This document shows positions 32,149 through 41,282 of a DNA stretch of 44,852 nucleotides, in pieces. The position numbers and the translations under genes are program-made. The notes beneath the pieces are model-generated. The model ran no database searches. It was not told the DNA's origin and saw only the letters and a list, made by a program, of their open reading frames with translations. The stretch's first letter is position 1; every line of letters starts with the position of its first letter. This DNA is from Candidatus Delongbacteria bacterium (GTDB lineage Bacteria; UBA4055), in NCBI GenBank assembly GCA_007124045.1, contig SLFX01000023.1, forward strand, positions 1-44,852, given 5' to 3'.

Positions 32149-33132
32149 ATGTTTGTTGATTATGTGAGTATATCGGTAAAGGCCGGCAACGGCGGAAAGG
32201 GAAGAGTCGCATTCAGAAGGGAAAAATTCGTTCCTCACGGAAATCCGAACGGAGGTGACGGCGGAAGAGGCGGTGATATTATTTTCAGAGGCGATCCCAA
32301 TATGAATACGCTTCTCGATTTCACTCTTAACAGAAGATTCTTTGCTGAGAACGGTCAGGACGGCGGACTGAATGATATGACTGGTAAAAGCGGGAAGTCC
32401 CTTGTTATTAAAGTACCATTGGGCACACTCGTAAAAGACCAGGATACCGGCGAGATCTGTCTTGATATTACGGAACCGGATAATGATTACCTTTTTCTTG
32501 CGGGCGGAAAAGGGGGCAAAGGGAACGCGCACTATAAAACAGCTACCAGACAGGCCCCGAGATACGCACAACCCGGCATCAAAGGCGAGGAAAGAAATTT
32601 AACCCTTGAACTGAAGATCATGGCTGATGTCGGTCTTGTCGGATTCCCGAATGCAGGTAAATCAACCCTGCTGTCCTCATTATCGAACGCAAGGCCCAAG
32701 ATCGCTGATTATCCTTTCACTACTCTTTTTCCGAACCTCGGTATTGTAAAATATGATAATTACAGGAGTTTTGTAATGGCCGATATTCCCGGACTGATCA
32801 AAGGAGCTAGCGAAGGCAAAGGACTGGGATTGAGATTCTTAAAGCATATAGAAAGAACAAAAGTACTTGTATATATGATAGATTCAGGATCGGAAAACTA
32901 TGAAAAGGATTTTGATACTCTTCAGAACGAACTATTTACATTCAGCAGTGACATGCGGGAAAAGCCTTTCATCAGGGTTATGACCAAGAAAGATGTACTT
33001 GCCCCGGAAAAAATATATAATAAGCAATATTTTGACCTTGAAATATCGTCATTTTCGAACGAAGGTCTGGAAGAGTTAAAACTGCTTATAGCGGAAAAAA
33101 TCATAGAGACCGAAAAACAGCTTCCTTTCTAA
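32149..33132 (+). CDS. obg: GTPase Obg
   Basis: A 327-residue Obg/CgtA GTPase involved in large-subunit assembly and stress control. The glycine-rich Obg fold comes first (VKAGNGGKGRVAFRREK, NGGDGGRGGDI), then the G domain: G1 GFPNAGKST, G2 region DYPFTTLFPNLG, G3 DIPGLI, G4 TKKD. It ends after the G domain without the optional C-terminal OCT domain, as is common. A weak ribosome-binding site. Confidence 0.97.
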   Translation: MFVDYVSISVKAGNGGKGRVAFRREKFVPHGNPNGGDGGRGGDIIFRGDPNMNTLLDFTLNRRFFAENGQDGGLNDMTGKSGKSLVIKVPLGTLVKDQDTGEICLDITEPDNDYLFLAGGKGGKGNAHYKTATRQAPRYAQPGIKGEERNLTLELKIMADVGLVGFPNAGKSTLLSSLSNARPKIADYPFTTLFPNLGIVKYDNYRSFVMADIPGLIKGASEGKGLGLRFLKHIERTKVLVYMIDSGSENYEKDFDTLQNELFTFSSDMREKPFIRVMTKKDVLAPEKIYNKQYFDLEISSFSNEGLEELKLLIAEKIIETEKQLPF

Positions 33133-33153
33133 AAAAAAATCTCATTTTTTACC

Positions 33154-33176
33154 AAAGGCTCACTATATGAGCCTTT
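33154..33176 (+). terminator. Stem-loop between obg and dprA
   Basis: AAAGGCTCA pairs with TGAGCCTTT around CTATA, followed by ACTTTTCG. It is a plausible but T-poor terminator for obg. Confidence 0.6.
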
Positions 33177-33206
33177 ACTTTTCGTATTTTTCAAAAAAAA
33201 CGGAGA

Positions 33207-34331
33207 ATGAAAATGAGTGAGTATTTTAGAGACATTTTAAGACTGTCATCTGTAAAACAGATAGGCGAAGGGTCCGTCATTAAGCTTTTATACAAATTCG
33301 GTAACTCAAAGGATTGCAGGGATGCAAATGAATCTGATCTGTCTGAATGCGGGATCAGTCCAAAAGCGATACGAAACCTCAAGGAAAAAGAATTCGATGA
33401 CGGTTTGTATGCATCTCAAATGAGACTTCTTGAAAAAATGCCCGATGTAAGTATTACGACGATATTAGAAGACGATTATCCTCCTCAGCTGAAAAATATT
33501 TACGACCCGCCGCCTTTTCTTTTTTATCAGGGAGAGTTGTCGGTCGAAGATGAGATATCTGTCGCTGTTGTGGGCTCAAGGTCGCTTTCAAGGTCGGGAA
33601 AATATACAGTCGGGAGAATATCAAGAGAACTGGCTCTTGCGGGATTTGTAATAATAAGCGGACTTGCAATGGGAGCGGATACAATAGCGCACTTAGGAGC
33701 AATTGAAGTTAACAAAAGAACTGTTGCTGTTCTCGGCTCAGGAATAGATATTGATGTTAATGTTGCGAGCAGATGGGCAAGGAGAAAGATAGTTGAGAAA
33801 GGAGGGGCGGTTATATCTCCGTTTTTGATCGGAACAGATCCCACAGTTTACACTTTTCCGGCACGAAACAGAATTATAAGCGGCATGAGTTTAGGCGTGC
33901 TTGTCGGCGAAGCTAAAAAAGAGTCAGGGTCACTGATAACAGCAAATTTTGCTCTTGAGCAGGGAAAAGAGGTTTTCGCTCTTCCGAATGAGATCTACAG
34001 GGACAAGTTCGAAGGAGGTAACAATCTGATAAAGACAGGTCAGGCAAAGCTGGTGATGTCCGTCGATGATATAATCGATGAAATGCCGGAGAGAGTAAGG
34101 AACAGGATATCTCCTTCTGCTAAAAATATTGAGAAGCGCATTGTTGATTTTGATGATGAGTCAGAACGGTTGATTTTCAATCTTCTAATTGAAAATTCGA
34201 TGAGCGTTGATGAATTGAGCGAGGTGACAGGAATTGGCACGGGAACTTTAATGGGAAAACTATTTTTGCTTGAAATGAAAAAACTGATCACCAGAGAAGC
34301 GAACAATATTTTCTCGATCTATAGGAAATAA
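33207..34331 (+). CDS. dprA: DNA-processing protein DprA
   Basis: A 374-residue DprA/Smf, which binds incoming single-stranded DNA and loads RecA during transformation. The Rossmann-like core carries VAVVGSRSLSRSGKY, SGLAMGADTIAH, AVLGSGID and FPARNRIISGMS; an N-terminal SAM/HhH-like region and a C-terminal winged helix (SMSVDELSEVTGIGTGTLMGKL) flank it. CGGAG precedes the start (ATG 33207, with another ATG at 33213). It suggests that natural transformation genes exist in this organism, although dprA is also kept by non-competent bacteria. Confidence 0.96.
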   Translation: MKMSEYFRDILRLSSVKQIGEGSVIKLLYKFGNSKDCRDANESDLSECGISPKAIRNLKEKEFDDGLYASQMRLLEKMPDVSITTILEDDYPPQLKNIYDPPPFLFYQGELSVEDEISVAVVGSRSLSRSGKYTVGRISRELALAGFVIISGLAMGADTIAHLGAIEVNKRTVAVLGSGIDIDVNVASRWARRKIVEKGGAVISPFLIGTDPTVYTFPARNRIISGMSLGVLVGEAKKESGSLITANFALEQGKEVFALPNEIYRDKFEGGNNLIKTGQAKLVMSVDDIIDEMPERVRNRISPSAKNIEKRIVDFDDESERLIFNLLIENSMSVDELSEVTGIGTGTLMGKLFLLEMKKLITREANNIFSIYRK

Positions 34332-34344
34332 TTCATAAAACAAC

Positions 34345-34373
34345 TTGATTTTAGACATAAATATACATAACTT
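34345..34373 (+). promoter_or_regulatory. Promoter upstream of outer-membrane protein gene
   Basis: TTGATT (34345-34350), 17 bp, TAACTT (34368-34373). A run of seven G (34393-34399) then forms the ribosome-binding region immediately before the ATG at 34404. Confidence 0.5.
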
Positions 34374-34403
34374 GCATGAAAAGTTTACGAGTGGGGGGGT
34401 AAC

Positions 34404-35291
34404 ATGAAAAAACGCTTAGTTCCCATCTTAATTGCTCTGATTTCGGTTTTTCAGGCTTTGAGCGCGGGTGTTGACGATGTGCTGTCATTCATTTCAGAAG
34501 AAAATGCCGAAGGATACCTGAGACCTTTAGTCACTTCACTCGGACTGGGACTGAACTCGGGTTTGTATCATACTGCCGCCGTGAGTGAAAAATTCAGTTT
34601 CGGGATCAGTTTAAGGGCTTCGGTAATGCTTATTCCCGAAGATCATAAAAGTTTTAAACCCTCTACACCTGCAGGGTATGTCTCAGGAACTACAAGCACG
34701 GTTTTCGGAGGAGAGCCGGGATATTCATACGGACCGGACGGTTATGTAAGCTATCCGGGAGGTTTTGATGTCGCTCATATGCCTATTGCTTTTCCCCAGA
34801 TATCTTTGGGATACAGGGGATTTGAGCTTACCTCCAAATTCATTCCGAAACAGGAGATCGGAGAAGGTAAATCTGAGTTTTACTTCTATTCATTCGCTCT
34901 TAAACATGAAGTGAGTCGTTATTTTAGATTTTTACCTCTGAACGCGGCTTTGCAGATCGGAACAGGTAAAATTAAATTTTCTGACCAGCTTGAGTTCAAC
35001 AATATGGTATTTAACGCCATTGCCAGCAAAAGATTCGGAATAGCAACTCTTTACGGAGGTCTCGGATATCAGCACACCGCTGTGGATGTGAACTATACCA
35101 CTAAAGGAGATCCCGACAACGCCGATCCTTTGCTACATGAATCACGGGATATCAATCTGAATATTAGAGGGGATAACGGTGTCGGAGTAACACTCGGTAC
35201 AATGATAAAGCTAACTTACTTTGTGTTAAATATCGACTACACCTATAATTCGCAGTCTGTGCTGTCAACAGGCCTGAGTCTTGAATTCTGA
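34404..35291 (+). CDS. Probable outer-membrane beta-barrel protein (DUF6588-like)
   Basis: A 295-residue exported protein. MKKRLVPILIALISVFQALSAG is a signal peptide with a likely cleavage at LSA. The mature part alternates hydrophobic residues (GLGLNSGLYHTAAV, FSFGISLRASVML, ATLYGGLGYQHTAV) and ends in SLEF, a terminal aromatic typical of outer-membrane barrels. The resemblance to DUF6588 proteins is from memory and moderate. Function unknown. A G7 tract serves as the ribosome-binding site. It is followed by a lipoprotein gene 25 bp on, probably in the same transcript. Confidence 0.7.
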   Translation: MKKRLVPILIALISVFQALSAGVDDVLSFISEENAEGYLRPLVTSLGLGLNSGLYHTAAVSEKFSFGISLRASVMLIPEDHKSFKPSTPAGYVSGTTSTVFGGEPGYSYGPDGYVSYPGGFDVAHMPIAFPQISLGYRGFELTSKFIPKQEIGEGKSEFYFYSFALKHEVSRYFRFLPLNAALQIGTGKIKFSDQLEFNNMVFNAIASKRFGIATLYGGLGYQHTAVDVNYTTKGDPDNADPLLHESRDINLNIRGDNGVGVTLGTMIKLTYFVLNIDYTYNSQSVLSTGLSLEF

Positions 35292-35316
35292 AATTTAATA
35301 AAACGGGAGAAGTAAA

Positions 35317-35859
35317 ATGAAAATTCTAAAGATCATAATAACCTTTGGGGTTCTGGCCTCCATGTTTTTTATGACAGGCTGTGATCAGTTCGAAAATTTT
35401 TCTGTGAATGTGCCGCTTACAATAACTTTTAACGAATCTACACAGAACAGCACCATTAATAGGGTGGAGAGTTATGATCTCGACAACAATTCGGTTTATA
35501 ATGAGTATAAAGACAGGATCGAAAATTTCGAGTTCGTTGAGGCCAGATATGTGGTTACCGAGATAGATCCTGCCGACCTCACAGGAGATATTGTACTTAC
35601 TGTAAGGCGTGACGATGAGGATGGGCATGTTCTGTTCACTGCAGAGCGCACATTCGATCCTGAGACCGATCTGAATACCTCATACGATTTCGTTTTGACA
35701 GCCGAAGAAATAAGTTTCTTTAACAGTTATCTCATGGCGACAGGCGGAAGTAAGGTTTTCTGGGGAGAGGCTGATATTACAAATATAGAAGGCAGTTCAG
35801 AAACAAAAGAGGTTACCGTGAAGGTTCATCTTCTCTTAAAAGCAAAAGGAACATTGTAG
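35317..35859 (+). CDS. Lipoprotein, unknown function
   Basis: A 180-residue protein with signal MKILKIIITFGVLASMFFMTGC (lipobox MTGC). The mature domain is beta-rich and acidic (SVNVPLTITFNEST, DIVLTVRRDDEDGHVLFTAERTF, KEVTVKVHLLLKAKG), resembling a small Ig-like or jelly-roll fold; no family recognised. GGGAG lies upstream. It lies between an outer-membrane protein gene and queC; association with the former is the likelier functional link. Confidence 0.78.
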   Translation: MKILKIIITFGVLASMFFMTGCDQFENFSVNVPLTITFNESTQNSTINRVESYDLDNNSVYNEYKDRIENFEFVEARYVVTEIDPADLTGDIVLTVRRDDEDGHVLFTAERTFDPETDLNTSYDFVLTAEEISFFNSYLMATGGSKVFWGEADITNIEGSSETKEVTVKVHLLLKAKGTL

Positions 35860-35862
35860 GAT

Positions 35863-36549
35863 TTGTTTAAGCAAAAGAAAAAAGCAGTTGTACTTCTTTC
35901 GGGAGGTATCGATTCAACGACCTGCATGGCGGTCGCAGCGTCTGAAACTGATGAGATCTATGCACTTTCATTCGATTACGGACAGAAACATTCAGCAGAA
36001 CTTGAATTCGCAAGGTTTAATGCTGAAAATTTCGGTGCGACAGTCCACAGAATACTAAAACTTGACAATATTTTTTTTCAGAACTCAGCACTTACAAATA
36101 AAGATATAGCTGTTCCGAAATACAGTCCGTATTCTGCGGGAATTCCGGCAACTTATGTCCCTGCGAGAAATACGGTGTTTCTGAGTTATGCACTTTCATG
36201 GGCTGAGACGGTACGAGCGGAAGCTATCTATATAGGTGTCAACAGTATAGATTATTCAGGATATCCCGATTGCCGGCCCGAATTTATTTCTGCATTTGAA
36301 AAAATGGCTAACTTAGCAGTAAAAGAAGCTGTGGAAGGCAGAATATCAATAAAGATAAAAACACCTCTAATCTCCATGACAAAAGCTGAAATAATCAGAA
36401 AGGGAAAAGAACTGGGAATTGATTATTCAAAAACCATATCGTGTTATAACCCTTCCGAAGGCAGGGCCTGCGGTTGTTGCGACAGCTGCATTATAAGAAA
36501 AAAGGGATTTGAAAAATCAGGGTTTGCAGATGAAACCATTTATGTTTAA
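35863..36549 (+). CDS. queC: 7-cyano-7-deazaguanine synthase
   Basis: A 228-residue QueC that makes preQ0 from 7-carboxy-7-deazaguanine with ATP for queuosine synthesis. The PP-loop is VVLLSGGIDSTT; SFDYGQKHSAEL, VPARNTVFLSYA and the zinc site (CYNPSEGRACGCCDSC) are family signatures. The start is a TTG at 35863 because no ATG lies upstream of the PP-loop in frame; TAGGA or AAAGGA serves as ribosome-binding site. No other que gene is nearby. Confidence 0.96.
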   Translation: MFKQKKKAVVLLSGGIDSTTCMAVAASETDEIYALSFDYGQKHSAELEFARFNAENFGATVHRILKLDNIFFQNSALTNKDIAVPKYSPYSAGIPATYVPARNTVFLSYALSWAETVRAEAIYIGVNSIDYSGYPDCRPEFISAFEKMANLAVKEAVEGRISIKIKTPLISMTKAEIIRKGKELGIDYSKTISCYNPSEGRACGCCDSCIIRKKGFEKSGFADETIYV

Positions 36550-36569
36550 AAAGTGAAGGTTGAATAATT

Positions 36570-37490
36570 ATGAAATTGATTAGACCAACAATTCTTATGG
36601 TCATGTTGGCAAGTCTGATTCAGGCGCAGGACTTAAGGTTTTCAAAAAGACAGGATTTCCATACTCAGTTCACTTCCCGTTTTCGAGATTATGAAGCATT
36701 GATGCTGGTTGATATGAACGGAAAGGAAATACTTTTCGAGAAGAATGGATTTGAGATTAAAGAGATTGCTTCACTGACAAAAATGATGTCAACACTTCTG
36801 GTGGTTGAAGAAATAAATAAAGGCTATTTATCACTTGACGATACTTTAAGAACTTCAACACACGCATCAAAAATGGGAGGATCTCAGATATATCTTAGAG
36901 AGTTCGAGAGAATGAGAGTTGACGACCTTTTGAAATCCACTGTCATAAAATCAGCTAACGATGCTACAACTGTGCTTGCCGAAAAAGTCGGCGGAGAGGG
37001 CGGGTTACCGCTCTTTATCAAAATGATGAATTCCAGAGCTAAACAACTGGGTATGGCAAACACGGCTTTCTACTTTGCCCACGGACTTCCTCCTTCCAGA
37101 AGAAACATTATGAATAATAAACAGGCCAACACCTCTACCTGCTACGATCTTGTTCTTCTGGCAGAAGAAATGCTCAAACATCCTTTAATAATGGAGTACA
37201 GTTCCATCTGGCTTGACTATGTAAGACAGGATACCAGGCCTTTTATGTTGAGGAATACAAGCAGGCTTATCATTGATTATCCCTATTTTGACGGGCTGAA
37301 AACCGGTTACTACAGAGCCGCCGGATTCAATATTGTTGCCACTGCGAAAAAAGATGATATGAGACTTGTTGCGGTTGTGCTCGGCACACGAAGTATGAGA
37401 GGCAGGGATAAGTTCGTTAATGATCTTGTGAGTTGGGGGTTCCGCGAGCTTGAGGCCGACAAAATGCTCCTGGTAGAAAAATCAGAATGA
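36570..37490 (+). CDS. D-alanyl-D-alanine carboxypeptidase (S11 family)
   Basis: A 306-residue serine peptidase that trims peptidoglycan pentapeptides. Signal peptide LIRPTILMVMLASLIQAQ; active-site motifs SLTK (SxxK), SAN and KTG are all present (EIASLTKMMS, KSANDAT, DGLKTGYY). Unlike E. coli PBP5 it ends shortly after the catalytic domain, without the beta-sandwich and membrane anchor, so it is probably soluble in the periplasm. It starts 20 bp after queC with GAAGG upstream. Confidence 0.93.
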   Translation: MKLIRPTILMVMLASLIQAQDLRFSKRQDFHTQFTSRFRDYEALMLVDMNGKEILFEKNGFEIKEIASLTKMMSTLLVVEEINKGYLSLDDTLRTSTHASKMGGSQIYLREFERMRVDDLLKSTVIKSANDATTVLAEKVGGEGGLPLFIKMMNSRAKQLGMANTAFYFAHGLPPSRRNIMNNKQANTSTCYDLVLLAEEMLKHPLIMEYSSIWLDYVRQDTRPFMLRNTSRLIIDYPYFDGLKTGYYRAAGFNIVATAKKDDMRLVAVVLGTRSMRGRDKFVNDLVSWGFRELEADKMLLVEKSE

Positions 37491-37532
37491 TTTTTTAACA
37501 GTTTTGGTGTTATAATTGCGATCTTTTTTATC

Positions 37533-37561
37533 TTGAAATTTTACTGATAATATCATAACAT
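37533..37561 (+). promoter_or_regulatory. Putative promoter of the phosphodiesterase-nadC-manC gene run
   Basis: TTGAAA (37533-37538), 17 bp, TAACAT (37556-37561), in the 109-bp gap before the next gene. Everything from 37.6 to beyond 44.8 kb is on the same strand with tiny gaps. Confidence 0.5.
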
Positions 37562-37599
37562 TAGTTACAGTAGAATATAAAGGTAAAGGCTGTTAATTT

Positions 37600-38763
37600 A
37601 TGTTTTATAAACCTGATTACAACGGAAACAGCATAGTAAATCTGATGAGTTCGATATCAGAATGCTTTGGGGTCAAATCTGTTTATATGCCTCTTAAGCT
37701 TCTGAACTCAAAATGCCTTAAGGATTACTCTAACATTATAAACATCGTGATAGACGGCCTCGGTTATAACTATCTTCAAGAGAAAGGAACAGATTTTCTC
37801 AAAAAAAATACACTGGGAAAGATAACTTCGGTATTTCCGACAACTACAGCTGCATGTATTACAAGTTTCGCTACAGGTCTTGCCCCCAAAGAACATGGAG
37901 TAACGGGCTGGTTCGTGAGATTGAAAGGCAAAGGTGAGTATGTACCTGCAGTTTTATTGCCGTTTTCCGATCGGCGGAATGGAGAATCTCTTTTAGAACG
38001 CCGGATTCATCCGGAAGATGTTTTTATTGACAGCAGACTTTCAAGAAAGATCAGGAATTTAAAGATAGTTCTGCCGGAAGTTCTTAACAATACAGTGTAT
38101 ACAAATTACATATTGGAAAGTGCCGATAAACTGACTTACAAAGGACTTGATGATTTTTTTGAAAGTATAGCTCTGACAACAATTAATGATAAGAATGATC
38201 AGAGTTATATATACGGTTACCTGCCCGATCTCGATGCCATGATCCACAAAACAGGAAGTACTTCGCCGGAACTTTCAGACCTTTTCTATTCGATATCAGA
38301 AAAAATTGAAGGGCTGGTCAATAAAATAAAAGGTACCAATTCTATCATAATAATTACGGCTGACCATGGACTTGTTGACGGTGATGTTAAAAAAAGGATC
38401 AATATTAATGAATTTCCTGAAATCCATAATATGCTGGATTTTCCGCTTTGCGGAGAACCGAGAGCAGCGTACTGCTATGTAAAGGAAAGATACAAAAAGG
38501 ATTTTATCAGAATTGTCAGTGACCGGATCGGTTTCGCAGTAGAGGTTCTCACAAAAGAGCAAATGATGAGGGAAGATTATTTTGGTTTATTCAGTCCTCA
38601 TCCTGATCTGAGCAACAGAATAGGTGATTTTGTTCTTGTATGTAAGGAGAATTATGTAATAAAAGACTTTTTGGACAATGAAGATGTGGACTTCCATTTA
38701 GCTGATCACGGGGGATTAAGTTCGGATGAAATGTTTGTACCTCTGATCGTAATTGAAACATAA
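37600..38763 (+). CDS. Alkaline-phosphatase-superfamily phosphodiesterase/nucleotide pyrophosphatase-like protein
   Basis: A 387-residue protein with the type I phosphodiesterase/NPP fold. The first metal Asp is in NIVIDGLGYN, the nucleophile Thr in FPTTTAACITSFATGLAPKEHG, and further metal ligands in YLPDLDAMIH, ITADHGLVDG and LADHGGLSSDEMFVPL. There is no signal peptide, so it is cytoplasmic. It hydrolyses a phosphate diester or monoester of unknown identity. The start has only a weak AAAGG. nadC follows 12 bp later. Confidence 0.88.
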   Translation: MFYKPDYNGNSIVNLMSSISECFGVKSVYMPLKLLNSKCLKDYSNIINIVIDGLGYNYLQEKGTDFLKKNTLGKITSVFPTTTAACITSFATGLAPKEHGVTGWFVRLKGKGEYVPAVLLPFSDRRNGESLLERRIHPEDVFIDSRLSRKIRNLKIVLPEVLNNTVYTNYILESADKLTYKGLDDFFESIALTTINDKNDQSYIYGYLPDLDAMIHKTGSTSPELSDLFYSISEKIEGLVNKIKGTNSIIIITADHGLVDGDVKKRININEFPEIHNMLDFPLCGEPRAAYCYVKERYKKDFIRIVSDRIGFAVEVLTKEQMMREDYFGLFSPHPDLSNRIGDFVLVCKENYVIKDFLDNEDVDFHLADHGGLSSDEMFVPLIVIET

Positions 38764-38775
38764 ACGGAATAAATC

Positions 38776-39636
38776 ATGAAACTGCATTATGTACCTCTCA
38801 TCACAAAAGCGATTGAAGAAGACCTCGGAAAGCATGGAGATATTACTTCTGACTCTGTACTTGACAGAAAACAGAAAGGTTCGGCAGTTCTAATATCGAA
38901 AAGCAGAGGTGTGTTGTGCGGACTCGAAGTGTTTGAGGATACTTTTTTTTATATTGACAAGGATCTTAGGATAGAAACTTTTTTCAAAGATGGTGATATG
39001 GTTCAGTCCGGAGATAAGATCACTATAATATCAGGCAGTTTGAATTCAATTTTGAAGGCTGAAAGAACTGCTTTGAATTTCATACAGAGGCTGTCGGGAA
39101 TAGCTTCTATGTCATATGAATTCGTAAGAGAAATTGAGGGTACGAAAGCGAAGATCCTGGATACGAGGAAAACTCTTCCGGGTTTTAGGGTTCTTGACAA
39201 GTATGCAGTAATGACCGGAGGAGCCGAGAATCACAGAACGGGTCTTTATGATATGTTTCTGATCAAGGATAATCATATATCTGCTTCAGGAGGAATCGGG
39301 AAAGCAGTCAGTGCGGTACTTGAATACAAGCAAAAACGCGGCATCAATTCACCTGTAGAGATTGAAGTGAAGAGCGTTGAAGAGTTTAAAGAGGCCATGG
39401 AGCTGAGTGTTGACAGAATTATGCTGGACAACATGGACATGATTGAAATTGAAAAATGCGTTGAACTCAACAAGTCATTAAAAGAACCCAAAAAGATTGA
39501 AGTGTCCGGAAATGTGAGTCTTCTCACAGTCAGAAATATAGCAGAGACAGGAGTTGATTTTATTTCCGTAGGTTCACTTACTCATAGCGTGAAAGCGATG
39601 GATTTTAGCCTTCTTGTGAGAATGGAGAAAAATTGA
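38776..39636 (+). CDS. nadC: Nicotinate-nucleotide pyrophosphorylase
   Basis: A 286-residue NadC (quinolinate phosphoribosyltransferase) of NAD biosynthesis. Signatures include EEDLGKHGDITSD, LNFIQRLSGIAS, DTRKTLPGFRVLDKYAV, GGAENHRTGLYDMFLIKDNH and EVSGNVSLLTVRNIAETGVDFISVG. nadA/nadB are not present in the window. The stop overlaps the TTG start of the next gene. Confidence 0.97.
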   Translation: MKLHYVPLITKAIEEDLGKHGDITSDSVLDRKQKGSAVLISKSRGVLCGLEVFEDTFFYIDKDLRIETFFKDGDMVQSGDKITIISGSLNSILKAERTALNFIQRLSGIASMSYEFVREIEGTKAKILDTRKTLPGFRVLDKYAVMTGGAENHRTGLYDMFLIKDNHISASGGIGKAVSAVLEYKQKRGINSPVEIEVKSVEEFKEAMELSVDRIMLDNMDMIEIEKCVELNKSLKEPKKIEVSGNVSLLTVRNIAETGVDFISVGSLTHSVKAMDFSLLVRMEKN

Positions 39637-41282
39637 GAGTTATTGGTTTAATAGTTGTATGCTTTATTATTTTTTTTATAGTCTCCTGTGCCAGTGACTA
39701 CAAAAGAGCTCCTCACGGAGGACCTGAAGACAGAGTCAGCCCCCGGGTCATTTCTTCTTCAATTGCGCATAATTCACTTAACATTCCTTCAGATGTCACT
39801 CTTTCTATAAATTTTTCAAAATTCATAGACCGTAACTCAGGAAGAAATGCAATCCATATATCTCCCCGTTCTGCTGCACGGAGAGCGAGGATCCTATGGT
39901 ACGACAGAAGTGTAAAGATATTTTTCAGAGATCTGGGAAAGGACCGTACAGTGGTAATATCAATTGGATCATCGCTGAAGGATTTGCGCGGAAACTCTTT
40001 GCTTGAACCCTACACTCTATCTTTTTCGACAGGAGAAAGTATAGACAGAAAAAGTATAACGGGAAAGATTCACGGGGCCATATCAAAAATAGAACCTGTG
40101 AAGATTGATCATACAAGACTGAGAGTTAATCTTTACGATGTTTCATCAGATGAAAAGATCGATTTTAGCCGTGTTGAGCCTGAGTATAGTTCGGGAGTTT
40201 CAAAGAATTATGAATTTACGCTCAAGAATCTGAGTGGCGGAGTATATCAGATAATTGTTTTCAACGACTTGAACAATGATTCCCGTCCGCAGTTCGATAG
40301 TGAAATGATATCTCACACCGAAAAACCTATAGATCTTGTAAACAACGACAGTCTCAGTTACGGGTTTACACTGGGATGGAATCATGACAGGTCACCGGTG
40401 ATTGAAAATGTATCATTCCCGGGCAGAAATATTGTAAAAATAACATTTAATGAAGAGATCCGCAGAGAATCGGGTAAGGTCGATTCTGTCCTTATTAACG
40501 ATGCAGCAACGAATTTTACAGAGTATTTTACAGAAAAGAATACAAAAACAATATACCTTAAGATCGGGAATGAACTTAAAAACGGAGACAGAACGGAAAT
40601 ATTCCTCGGAGATATCAAAGATGTATTCGGTAATAAAATAGAAGATCAGTTGAAGAAAAAGAGTGATTATGTTACCGGAGATTTTAAAAAAAATCCTTTT
40701 GATCTGACCAAAAGACTGCCTCAAAGAATTTCATTTGACAGGACTCTTTTCATACACACAAACAGGTTTATAAACGACTCTCTTCAGGCAGTTTTGATGT
40801 CCCTTGCCGACAGCGTGTACTCAAATCTCATACCTTTTGATGCAGCAGAGCCTTTCTTGCAGAAATACGACCTGAGCGAAAAACAGATCCTGCCCGGTGA
40901 TTATGAGCTTCATCTGAAATGGAGTGAGGAAGAGCCGGTAAGGTACAGGTTGAAAATTGATGAAACAGAAGGATCGGGGCATATTTCCGGAGAACTGACC
41001 GGTATAGAAAACAAGAAGTATATTCTAATATTCAAAAATGTGGCAAATAACGAAAATTTTGCGATATCTTCCAAAAGAGGGCCGTACACAAAAGAACTTA
41101 GACCGGGTAAATATGTATGTGCAGCTTTTGAGAGATTAGAAGATTCCGATGTTTTCAGGTATGATATCTACGGTTCAAGATCTGTTCAAAATGTGGTGTT
41201 TTTCCCCGATACTGTTCTTGTCAGAAGGAACTGGGAGAGCACGGATGTAGATTTTAATTTCAATATACACAGGGAGTTGTAA
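39633..41282 (+). CDS. Big_5 (SbsA Ig-like) lipoprotein
   Basis: A 549-residue lipoprotein. TTG 39633 starts MRVIGLIVVCFIIFFIVSCA with lipobox VSCA; GGAG lies five bases upstream. The mature N-terminus (HGGPEDRVSPRVISSS, then TLSINFSKFIDRNSG, then TLSFSTGE) is a Big_5 Ig-like domain; a second copy is likely at about 260-345 (PVIENVSFPGRNIVKITFNEEI). A carboxypeptidase-regulatory-like block lies between (YEFTLKNLSGGVYQIIVFNDLNNDSRPQFDSE). Such proteins are common in FCB-group genomes; function is unknown. It overlaps manC by one base. Confidence 0.85.
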   Translation: MRVIGLIVVCFIIFFIVSCASDYKRAPHGGPEDRVSPRVISSSIAHNSLNIPSDVTLSINFSKFIDRNSGRNAIHISPRSAARRARILWYDRSVKIFFRDLGKDRTVVISIGSSLKDLRGNSLLEPYTLSFSTGESIDRKSITGKIHGAISKIEPVKIDHTRLRVNLYDVSSDEKIDFSRVEPEYSSGVSKNYEFTLKNLSGGVYQIIVFNDLNNDSRPQFDSEMISHTEKPIDLVNNDSLSYGFTLGWNHDRSPVIENVSFPGRNIVKITFNEEIRRESGKVDSVLINDAATNFTEYFTEKNTKTIYLKIGNELKNGDRTEIFLGDIKDVFGNKIEDQLKKKSDYVTGDFKKNPFDLTKRLPQRISFDRTLFIHTNRFINDSLQAVLMSLADSVYSNLIPFDAAEPFLQKYDLSEKQILPGDYELHLKWSEEEPVRYRLKIDETEGSGHISGELTGIENKKYILIFKNVANNENFAISSKRGPYTKELRPGKYVCAAFERLEDSDVFRYDIYGSRSVQNVVFFPDTVLVRRNWESTDVDFNFNIHREL

